From: an uncultured Gammaproteobacteria bacterium
GTDB taxonomy: Bacteria > Pseudomonadota > Gammaproteobacteria > SZUA-140
Assembly: GCA_945788675.1 (NCBI GenBank)
Contig: CALZMY010000033.1
Span: 1 to 15,919, forward strand
DNA length: 15,919 nucleotides
Reading direction: 5' to 3'
Positions within the stretch are counted from its first letter, which is position 1. Every line of letters begins with the position of its first letter. A model generated the notes under the pieces. That model searched no databases, was not told where the DNA came from, and saw nothing but the letters and a program-made list of their open reading frames with translations. Both the position numbers and the translations under genes were made by a program. Below, piece by piece: positions 6,823 to 13,108 of this stretch.

Positions 6823-7677
6823 ATGGAGATTGAAATGGAACAGCTGTTAACAAATGTGTTCAGTACTGGAAGTCTGTTGCTGTTGTATGTTGCAATATTT
6901 TTTATTGCAAATGTAGTCTATAGCAGGATGGCGGGTTATAGCGTTAAAGATGAAATCGTGCAGAAGGATAATTTAGCTGTTGCAATCTCACTGGCGGGCT
7001 ATCTGTTTGCGATAAGTATCATTTTTATTGGTTGTGTCCTTGGCCCGAGTAAAGGGCTGTTTGAAGACCTGGTGGCAGTGGTTGGCTATAGTGCAATGGG
7101 CATTGTGTTTCTGTATGTGGCGCACCTGATCAATGACAAGCTGATACTGTATAAGTTTAAAAACGTTAAAGAGCTTGTCGATGATAAAAACATCGGTACT
7201 GGAGCTGTTCAGGCTGGCTCATATATAGCGTCAGGATTAATTGTTGCCGGCGCAATTCATGGTGAAGGTGGCGGCATAGGTACAGCTGCAGTGTTTTTTA
7301 TTCTGGGGCAGATAGCGCTGATTATCTTTGCCAGGATTTACGACGCTATTACCAGCTTTAATGTGCATGATGAGATAGAGCAGAATAATTATTCTGCAGG
7401 AATAGCCTTCTCCGGGACCTTAATCGCCCTGGGCATTATTCTATCAAAAGCCGCTGGTGGAGACTTCGTCAGCTGGGAAGAGAATGTTCTGTTTTTTAGC
7501 GTAAATGCATTAATCGCTTTTATTTTACTTCCTGTTTTCAGGGTGGTTATCGATAAGCTGGTGATAACAGGTGATGACCTTAATAAGGAGATAGCTGAGG
7601 ATAAAAACAGTGGGGCCGGCTTTTTAGAGTTTGGAACAACAGTGGGCTTTGCCGCTGTTCTGTTCTTTGTAGTATAG
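6823..7677 (+). CDS. Duplicated DUF350 membrane protein (YjfL-type)
   Basis: This 284-residue integral membrane protein has about eight transmembrane segments arranged as two DUF350 units. The repeats align by eye: VKDEIVQKDNLAVAIS (about 41-56) matches VHDEIEQNNYSAGIAF (about 185-200), and VDDKNIGTGAVQAGSYIASG matches AEDKNSGAGFLEFGTTVGFA near the end of each half. E. coli YjfL has a single unit of about 132 residues, so this is a tandem form. The function of DUF350 is unknown; the conserved acidic and asparagine residues within and near membrane segments suggest a transporter, channel or lipid-interacting role, which is inference. ATG 6823 is given, but ATG 6835 (four codons in) has a better-placed GGAG six bases upstream and may be the true start. 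It lies 23 bases after the channel gene. Confidence 0.88.
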   Translation: MEIEMEQLLTNVFSTGSLLLLYVAIFFIANVVYSRMAGYSVKDEIVQKDNLAVAISLAGYLFAISIIFIGCVLGPSKGLFEDLVAVVGYSAMGIVFLYVAHLINDKLILYKFKNVKELVDDKNIGTGAVQAGSYIASGLIVAGAIHGEGGGIGTAAVFFILGQIALIIFARIYDAITSFNVHDEIEQNNYSAGIAFSGTLIALGIILSKAAGGDFVSWEENVLFFSVNALIAFILLPVFRVVIDKLVITGDDLNKEIAEDKNSGAGFLEFGTTVGFAAVLFFVV

Positions 7678-7690
7678 GGGGATGCAGCAG

Positions 7691-8440
7691 ATGAAGTCGT
7701 CATACATATTGGGAGTGTTTGGTGTTGTGTGTCTCCTGCTTGCCGCATTTTTCTCGGCTGATGTTTCAGAAGTAAAGACTCAGACACTTGATGGTAAGGG
7801 TGGAATCTTTGGGCCCCTGGTCATCGAGGAGAAAAACTCCAGTTATGAAGTTACTGTCAGGAACAACGTCGCATTGAATAGATGGAGCTATATAGAGGTG
7901 GGTGTGCTGAACAGTAAAAAAGAGCACCTTTTTAGCTTTGGTGATGGCATGTGGCATGAAAGTGGGCGCGATTCAGATGGCGCCTGGGTCGAAGCCAAAA
8001 GTGACTACTCGATGGATATAACATTTAAAGAGCCGGGTGAGTACTACTTTGATGTCGGTTCAGAAAGAAATGACGGTGCGGGTAATCCCATTGTTATTAG
8101 TGCAGTTAAAGAGAGGGGTAGTAATATCGCTTTTCTTATTTTGGGTGTGCTTAGCTTAATTATTGGTGGAATAGTCTATCAGTATGGTGATGGTTTTATG
8201 ATGGACAATAAAACTAAAAAAACCCGAAGAACTATTTTAATTGTGGTTCTGGTGGTGTTTTTTATATGGGCTCTCCTGTATAGCATGAGAGGGTGGGGCT
8301 ATATGGGGTATAATGGCTATCATCACGGGCCTTCTTTCTTTTACTGGGGCGGTCCATCTGTTTTTCATGATCCCAGTAACCGGGACGGCAGTATCAGTGG
8401 TTCAGGGCATCGAGGTGGTGGTTTCAGCGGCGGCAAGTAG
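7691..8440 (+). CDS. Three-TM membrane protein with beta domain and Gly-rich tail
   Basis: I do not recognise this 249-residue protein by name. TM1 (about 4-22) is followed by a probable extracytoplasmic beta-sandwich domain (about 25-142, containing SFGDGMWHESGRDSDGAW and a late strand FKEPGEYYFDV). TM2 is about 145-165 and TM3 about 181-198. A 50-residue tail rich in Gly, Tyr, Trp and His ends in SGHRGGGFSGGK, probably unstructured. The start at 7691 is preferred over an in-frame ATG at 7682: the GGGGG run at 7677-7681 touches the earlier ATG but lies 9 bases before the later one. Position next to DUF350 corresponds roughly to YjfM in E. coli, although I see no clear sequence reason to equate them. 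The stop overlaps the next start (TAGTG). It could be a substrate of the downstream rhomboid; speculative. Confidence 0.7.
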   Translation: MKSSYILGVFGVVCLLLAAFFSADVSEVKTQTLDGKGGIFGPLVIEEKNSSYEVTVRNNVALNRWSYIEVGVLNSKKEHLFSFGDGMWHESGRDSDGAWVEAKSDYSMDITFKEPGEYYFDVGSERNDGAGNPIVISAVKERGSNIAFLILGVLSLIIGGIVYQYGDGFMMDNKTKKTRRTILIVVLVVFFIWALLYSMRGWGYMGYNGYHHGPSFFYWGGPSVFHDPSNRDGSISGSGHRGGGFSGGK

Positions 8441-9960
8441 TGAAGAATAAAGAAACCAAAATACTGATATTTTCAGTATTTATCGCTGGACTCTGTTCGA
8501 TAATCTATGAGCTGCTGATCGCAACGGCATCATCATATTTTCTGGGCGACAGCATTAAGCAGTTTTCCATCACCATTGGCGCCTATATGGCTGCAATGGG
8601 TGTTGGTTCCTATCTTTCAAGGCTGATATCTGATGAAAATCTATTAATAAAATTTATCAGGTTCGAGTTGCTGCTTGGTCTGATTGGCGGCCTTAGTGTT
8701 CCGTTGCTCTATGCGGCTTTTGCGTATACAAATTATTTCCAGACAAGCTCCATAGCATTAACAATCTGCATAGGTATTTTGATCGGTTTAGAGATTCCAT
8801 TCCTGAGCAGACTGCTTGAGAAATATTATTCTCTGAAGATTAATATTTCAAACGTACTGTCGGTAGATTATTTTGGTGCCCTGATCGCGACATTGGTCTT
8901 TCCATTTCTACTGCTGCCTGCACTGGGTACGTTTAAAACAAGCCTTTTTTTTGGTCTGATCAATATGTCTATTGCAGTGATACTGCTGTGGTCATTTTCA
9001 GAGGTTATTTCTATTTCAAAAAAGAAAATTCTCTGGCTGCATACATTGTTTGTAACACTGCTGCTTGGCGGGACTTTTGCAATTTCGAACACATTATTAA
9101 GCGAGTGGAGCAATAACCTATATACAGACCGCATCGTTTATGCAAAAGAGACCCCTTATCAGAATATTGTGATGACAAAACATAAGGGAGACCTGCGCCT
9201 GTTTTTGAATGGGAATCTGCAATTCTCATCATCAGATGAGTATCGATACCATGAATCGCTCGTGCATGTGCCATTTAACTTCGCTAAATCGCCGAGGAGT
9301 GTCCTGATCCTGGGGGGTGGTGACGGTCTGGGGTTGAGAGAGGTTTTAAAGCATGAGTCGGTTGTTGAGATTAAATTAATTGACCTGGATCCTGAAATAT
9401 CGCGTTTAGGCAGGGAGAACAGGAATGTGCTGCGTGTAAACCAGGGCAGTATGAATAATGACAGAGTGGAGGTGATAAATAGTGACGCTTATAAATATCT
9501 GTTGAATAGCCAGGAGAGGTTTGATGTAATCATAATCGATCTGCCAGACCCAAATAACCCCTCACTTGCAAGACTGTATAGCAGGGAGTTCTACAGGTTA
9601 ATTAAGATGCATCTTTCTAAAGACGGCGTTTTTGTTACCCAGGCAACGAGTCCTTTTTTTGCCACAGATGCCTTCTGGACAATCTTCTCAAGCGTCGAGT
9701 CGGCCGGTTTTGCTAATGTCCTTCCATACCATGTCAATGTGCCTTCGTTTGGTGAGTGGGGCTTTGTAGTGGGGAGTGACCGTGATATGAATAGAGATGA
9801 GTGGCAGTTAAATGTGGTTACGAAATTCCTCGACAGGGATGTGTTTGGAAATATATGGATCTTTGGTAAAGATATAGCGTATCGGGATCTGGAGCCGAGT
9901 ACGATAGACAGGCCCAGGGTGCTGGATCTATACCTCAAAGGGTGGACGCACTGGAATTAA
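8440..9960 (+). CDS. Membrane-anchored spermidine-synthase-like aminopropyltransferase
   Basis: This 506-residue protein fuses an N-terminal membrane half (about 1-215, roughly six to seven TM segments) to a C-terminal spermidine-synthase domain (about 225-500). The enzyme half keeps the family landmarks: LFLNGNLQFSSSDEYRYHES (254-273), the nucleotide loop LGGGDG (291-296), IDLD (314-317), NSDAYKYL with Asp349, and IIIDLPDP with Asp367 and Asp370 matching the catalytic D-x-x-D. This fits transfer of an aminopropyl group from decarboxylated SAM to an amine; the acceptor is unknown and need not be putrescine. Soluble SpeE is about 290 residues, so the membrane half is an addition that places the reaction at the bilayer. 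Translation starts at GTG 8440, overlapping the upstream stop by one base. SpeH, which makes the donor, is encoded nearby on the other strand. Confidence 0.88.
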   Translation: MKNKETKILIFSVFIAGLCSIIYELLIATASSYFLGDSIKQFSITIGAYMAAMGVGSYLSRLISDENLLIKFIRFELLLGLIGGLSVPLLYAAFAYTNYFQTSSIALTICIGILIGLEIPFLSRLLEKYYSLKINISNVLSVDYFGALIATLVFPFLLLPALGTFKTSLFFGLINMSIAVILLWSFSEVISISKKKILWLHTLFVTLLLGGTFAISNTLLSEWSNNLYTDRIVYAKETPYQNIVMTKHKGDLRLFLNGNLQFSSSDEYRYHESLVHVPFNFAKSPRSVLILGGGDGLGLREVLKHESVVEIKLIDLDPEISRLGRENRNVLRVNQGSMNNDRVEVINSDAYKYLLNSQERFDVIIIDLPDPNNPSLARLYSREFYRLIKMHLSKDGVFVTQATSPFFATDAFWTIFSSVESAGFANVLPYHVNVPSFGEWGFVVGSDRDMNRDEWQLNVVTKFLDRDVFGNIWIFGKDIAYRDLEPSTIDRPRVLDLYLKGWTHWN

Positions 9961-9964
9961 CCCG

Positions 9965-10546
9965 ATGGTTGATGTTTCCCAGAGTCAAAATTCAACGCTG
10001 AACCGCTTTTCTGCTGCACTCATCATGATCGGCCTGATATGGCTGCTCTTTATTCTTCAGCTTATCGGTATCATGCCTGATTTAATCCCGAGGCTATTAC
10101 CAAGGCATATTTCCGGCCTGCCTGGAATATTGAGCATGCCTTTCCTGCATGGGAGTTTTGCACACCTGGTCTCAAACACAGTGCCGCTAGTGCTCTTTGC
10201 TGCATTGATCTCATTAAAAGGTAACCGGTATTTTTTGCAGGTAACACTATTCATAGTGATACTGTCTGGTGCCATGCTATGGCTCATGGGCAGGGGTGCA
10301 TTTCATATCGGCGCCAGCGGCCTGATTTTTGGCTATTTTGGTTTTCTTTTGATGAGAACATATTATTCGCCGAGCATCGGCACAATAATCATCTCAACAG
10401 GTGTGCTGGTGTTTTACGGCGGTATTTTATACGGCGTACTGCCTCAGGGGGGTGGGATCTCGTGGGAGGGGCATCTATTCGGTTTTCTCTCCGGCGTGGC
10501 TGTGGCAAAATTAATTGGAGAGAAGGGAGTGTTATCTAGGCGCTGA
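9965..10546 (+). CDS. Rhomboid family intramembrane serine protease
   Basis: This 193-residue polytopic protein carries all rhomboid landmarks: FLHGSFAHLVSN with His67 and oxyanion Asn71, the catalytic serine Ser118 in HIGASGLIFG, and the partner His170 in EGHLFGF. Six membrane helices can be placed, a minimal bacterial GlpG-core layout without extra domains. Rhomboids cut transmembrane segments of other membrane proteins and should act in the cytoplasmic membrane. It starts 4 bases after the aminopropyltransferase stop; no clear Shine-Dalgarno is visible, so coupling to the upstream gene is likely. It is the last plus-strand gene of the cluster and ends 2 bases from the convergent speH stop. 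Its size would also suit a rhombosortase, but no GlyGly-CTERM substrate is seen here. Candidate substrates are the membrane proteins of the same cluster. Confidence 0.93.
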   Translation: MVDVSQSQNSTLNRFSAALIMIGLIWLLFILQLIGIMPDLIPRLLPRHISGLPGILSMPFLHGSFAHLVSNTVPLVLFAALISLKGNRYFLQVTLFIVILSGAMLWLMGRGAFHIGASGLIFGYFGFLLMRTYYSPSIGTIIISTGVLVFYGGILYGVLPQGGGISWEGHLFGFLSGVAVAKLIGEKGVLSRR

Positions 10547-10548
10547 AC

Positions 10549-10938
10549 TTACTCGTCTGTTTTATGATATTTAATGCCCATTGCAGCATCAGTGAGCGAT
10601 TTTCCTCGATCGACCATCATAACCTCTGAACGTTTAGCATCCAGTCCATTCTGAATAACGTGAAGCGCCTTTTCTGGCTCTCCGTTGCCGCATGTATAGA
10701 AATCTACTGAAGCGTAGCCGTATTCAGGCCATGTGTGAATCGAGAGATGGGACTCTTCAATAATTACGACACCCGTTACGCCCTGGGGTGAATATTGATG
10801 AAAGACAGATTGCACAATGGTCACATCTGCTGCTACAGCGGCCTCTTCAAGCAGGTTAGTGAGTAAAGCTCTATCTTCAAGTGCGTCGATATTGCAGCCA
10901 AATAGCTCAATTAACAGATGCTGGCTTTTAGTCTCCAT
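10549..10938 (-). CDS. speH: S-adenosylmethionine decarboxylase proenzyme, SpeH type
   Basis: SpeH decarboxylates S-adenosylmethionine to the aminopropyl donor for polyamine synthesis. The 129-residue proenzyme is the short class 1B form. The motif EESHLSIHTWPEYGYASVDF (61-80) contains the self-cleavage site Glu62-Ser63, where Ser63 becomes the pyruvoyl cofactor. His68 and Cys83, the processing and proton-donor residues, are both present at the positions known for the Thermotoga enzyme. No Shine-Dalgarno is obvious upstream of the ATG. It is transcribed toward the rhomboid gene, with 2 bases between stop codons, and has its own promoter. Its product feeds directly into the membrane aminopropyltransferase two genes away, so it belongs functionally to the cluster despite its orientation. 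Confidence 0.96.
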   Translation of the reverse strand: METKSQHLLIELFGCNIDALEDRALLTNLLEEAAVAADVTIVQSVFHQYSPQGVTGVVIIEESHLSIHTWPEYGYASVDFYTCGNGEPEKALHVIQNGLDAKRSEVMMVDRGKSLTDAAMGIKYHKTDE

Positions 10939-10972
10939 TACAATAATTCACTGATAATCCAATACATTTGTT

Positions 10973-10981
10973 ATTATACCA
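10973..10981 (-). promoter_or_regulatory. Extended -10 promoter of speH
   Basis: Read on the minus strand, the bases give TGGTATAAT: a perfect TATAAT (10973-10978) with an extended TGN element (10979-10981). No good -35 is found 16-18 bases upstream, which an extended -10 can tolerate. Transcription would begin near 10966, leaving a leader of about 28 bases before the speH start codon. Confidence 0.7.
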
Positions 10982-11368
10982 TTTATTCACCTTTAGAAAT
11001 TAAACTGAATAGTCATACCAACAAAATTGGCAGCTATCAGTGTAGGTTGTGATTACCACAGTTAATCACTGCTTTGTCTATGCCGCAGCTGTTTAGAATC
11101 TTTTTAGCGATAGACAGGTCTAGGCCGACAGTTAATATTGAGCCTGTTTTTGCAAAAGTCGGCTTACGACTTAGTCAATGTTCAAGCTATCAAGTAAATA
11201 CCTCAACGGGTCAAAATACGACTATCAACTAATAATCGCTTAGAGCCTCAGTATCAAGCAGTCTTTAGAATATGATGAAAGCGGTTAGGCTATGCTTTTC
11301 AAACGCTGATAGTTTATGTTTTTGTGTATAAGCAAGCTAATCGAATATTTTGTAGGGAATCTCTGATG
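10982..11368. other. Gene-free stretch between speH and the SPW gene
   Basis: I see no convincing gene; a 64-codon frame beginning at 11324 on the plus strand mostly shadows the end of the SPW gene. Short inverted repeats are present: GTGATTA/TAATCAC (11049-11055 and 11063-11069), AAGTCG/CGACTT (11156-11161 and 11167-11172), and a longer-range GCCGAC/GTCGGC pairing near 11124 and 11158. The scattered, partly repeated words look like decayed sequence rather than a defined element. No transposase fragment is recognisable. Confidence 0.45.
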
Positions 11369-11395
11369 AAAGAAGGGTGGAAACCACCCTTCTTT
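11369..11395. terminator. 12-bp hairpin, probable terminator of the SPW gene
   Basis: A perfect 12-bp stem AAAGAAGGGTGG / CCACCCTTCTTT with a 3-base loop lies 30 bases beyond the SPW stop codon. On the minus strand the 3' arm ends TTCTTT, giving a short U-rich run that overlaps the stem, so termination of the SPW transcript is likely. The symmetric A/T ends would let it work in both directions. Confidence 0.7.
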
Positions 11396-11425
11396 AATAT
11401 TGCTTTATATCGCGAACCTCCTTGC

Positions 11426-11842
11426 TTATCGATGCGCATGTTTTGCGTGAGTATCATGTCGATGGCTACTTTCAGCGGCGAGCTGTTGTGCGTCCTGATA
11501 GCTGTAATCGATCCATAAAGCAGCGAGTGCCAGGATACCTAATACGATCCCGGATACCACTGCGTTCACTGTGGCTGCCATGACGCCTGCAAATCCAAAC
11601 AGCCATGGTGAGGCGACTAACAGTGCGGCTATTAACATGTTGATCCACTCTTCCCAGGGGAGGTGGTTGCTAAGGCCTAATTGTGCGGTGAGAAAAACCG
11701 CACAGCCGGTGGCAATCATCACAATACTTGCGCTGGTGACATCAAAAAAACCTAACACAAAAGGCGATGCCAGCAGCCAGGTTGCCATTAGTAGTTCTAT
11801 TGGGTCGAGCCAGTTTTCAGCGGAGATATCTGAGTTAAACAT
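11426..11842 (-). CDS. SPW-repeat membrane protein
   Basis: This 138-residue integral membrane protein carries two SPW repeats, each a pair of transmembrane helices. Repeat one has WLDPIELLMATWLLASPFVLGF-type sequence with SPF in place of SPW; repeat two has the canonical ASPWLFGF. A C-terminal cytoplasmic or periplasmic tail contains five histidines within its last 14 residues (SSHRHDTHAKHAHR), which could bind metal but is unproven. The family's function is unknown. The start is well supported by an AAGGAGG ribosome site (11849-11855) six bases before the ATG. It is a single-gene unit: the phosphoesterase gene upstream ends about 170 bases away, and a hairpin terminator follows. I found no clear promoter boxes in the 11843-12015 gap. 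Confidence 0.85.
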   Translation of the reverse strand: MFNSDISAENWLDPIELLMATWLLASPFVLGFFDVTSASIVMIATGCAVFLTAQLGLSNHLPWEEWINMLIAALLVASPWLFGFAGVMAATVNAVVSGIVLGILALAALWIDYSYQDAQQLAAESSHRHDTHAKHAHR

Positions 11843-12015
11843 GACGAACCTCCTTCAATAGTAAAAATAATAAGTGTTTTTCATTAAAGAAAATACTAAG
11901 GAAGTCTGTTTCGATGTTCAGTGATAAAGTCACCCAGCTAAAAAATATCAGTCGGATGGTGTTTAGCTGTTAAACGGTGCTCTCTGATCAGATGGCATAC
12001 TTATTGTCATTGGGG

Positions 12016-12987
12016 TTATCGTGATGAGGTATTGCACAGGTGGTGGATTGTAATCTCAGGCGGGCAGTTGAGGCGTGCATCGACCACTGATGAGCCACTG
12101 CCGCGAGAGGTGTAGCCGACCATCTGGTGATATTTCCACTGCCCCGAACAGTAGGTGTGAGGGCAGGTGACATTGCAATAGATCGGCTTACCGCCTGGCA
12201 GGCAGATCTGGCCCCCGTGCGTGTGGCCACACAGCATCACATCGAAATCGGCATAGGCGGCATGTTTGTAGATTTCAGGCGTATGTGACAGCAGAATAGA
12301 GGGTGCATCTACTGGAATTTCATTGCACGCCTTTTCGATGTTGTCGGCACGAAAGTAATGAGGATCATCGATACCCGCGAGCCAGAGCGTGCTGTCGCCA
12401 TGCCGGATGGCGACATGTTCATTCATGAGTAGCTGTATTCCCATTGCCTCAAGGTCTGACACCATCATGATGGAGTCGTGGTTGCCCAGTACGCTGTAAA
12501 CAGGGGCCTTGATGTGTGGCCGCACCTTGCGCATGCCTGACATCGCGGCATGGTAGTCGCCGTAGGTTTTTGCGCGGTAGTCACCTGTGATGACACATAG
12601 ATCGTAATCAACGGCATTGATTCTCTCGATCAGCGCATCGGGCACGCCGGGTGCGATATCGAGATGAGGATCGCTCAGGTGCAGTAGTCGGAACCCTTCA
12701 AGGGCTGCGGGCAGATGATAGATCGGCAGGGTGTTATGGGTGATTGCGATGTTGAGTACATTCGCCTGTGCCCGTTTATAGATCAATGTCAGCCGCAGGC
12801 TGTTACGGATGACGCTGTGCATCGTGGCCCAGTTTTCAATATTGAGCAACTTTAACCCCTGGCCGAAGATGCGTGCCTTGCGTTCGGTCTCGATGCCGAG
12901 GCGTTGTTTGAGATGCAGGTGCCCGACGCGCTTTTCTAGCAGCGCGCGCGTCTCTTGTTCGAGCTTGTCTGAATTGTTTTTTTGCAT
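12016..12987 (-). CDS. Calcineurin-like metallophosphoesterase
   Basis: This 323-residue protein has the dinuclear-metal phosphoesterase motifs in order: Asp106-x-His108 in LSDPHLD, GD at 135-136 in VITGDYRAK, GNHD at 168-171, His235 in LLSHTPE and GHTH at 254-257 in MLCGHTHGGQ. An N-terminal helical region (1-95) precedes the catalytic domain and has no signal peptide. The family includes YaeI/YkuE-type enzymes acting at the membrane on lipid A intermediates or other phosphoesters; the substrate here is unknown. The frame stays open up to 13215, but that extension is Lys/Pro-rich, overlaps the end of the M48 gene by about 100 bases in another frame, and is unlike the family, so ATG 12987 is preferred. 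The ribosome site is weak. It lies about 120 bases after the M48 gene. Confidence 0.87.
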   Translation of the reverse strand: MQKNNSDKLEQETRALLEKRVGHLHLKQRLGIETERKARIFGQGLKLLNIENWATMHSVIRNSLRLTLIYKRAQANVLNIAITHNTLPIYHLPAALEGFRLLHLSDPHLDIAPGVPDALIERINAVDYDLCVITGDYRAKTYGDYHAAMSGMRKVRPHIKAPVYSVLGNHDSIMMVSDLEAMGIQLLMNEHVAIRHGDSTLWLAGIDDPHYFRADNIEKACNEIPVDAPSILLSHTPEIYKHAAYADFDVMLCGHTHGGQICLPGGKPIYCNVTCPHTYCSGQWKYHQMVGYTSRGSGSSVVDARLNCPPEITIHHLCNTSSR

Positions 12988-13108
12988 CGGTTCTGTTGTC
13001 GGCCCCTGAACGTGAGTCGAATTTAGACGGTCTCTAGATCTAATGTAACAATAAATCAGAGATTCCTTAAGGAAATGTTTACTTGTTAGTAGTCGTGCTG
13101 CCTTCGGT

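Noticed and set aside
9965..10546. Rhomboid interpreted as a rhombosortase
   Set aside because: Size would fit, but no GlyGly-CTERM protein is encoded here; the Gly-rich tail of the 249-residue protein lies after its last membrane segment rather than before one.
11324..11518. 64-codon plus-strand frame across the hairpin and the end of the SPW gene
   Set aside because: It runs through the terminator hairpin and antisense to a real gene and has no recognisable features.
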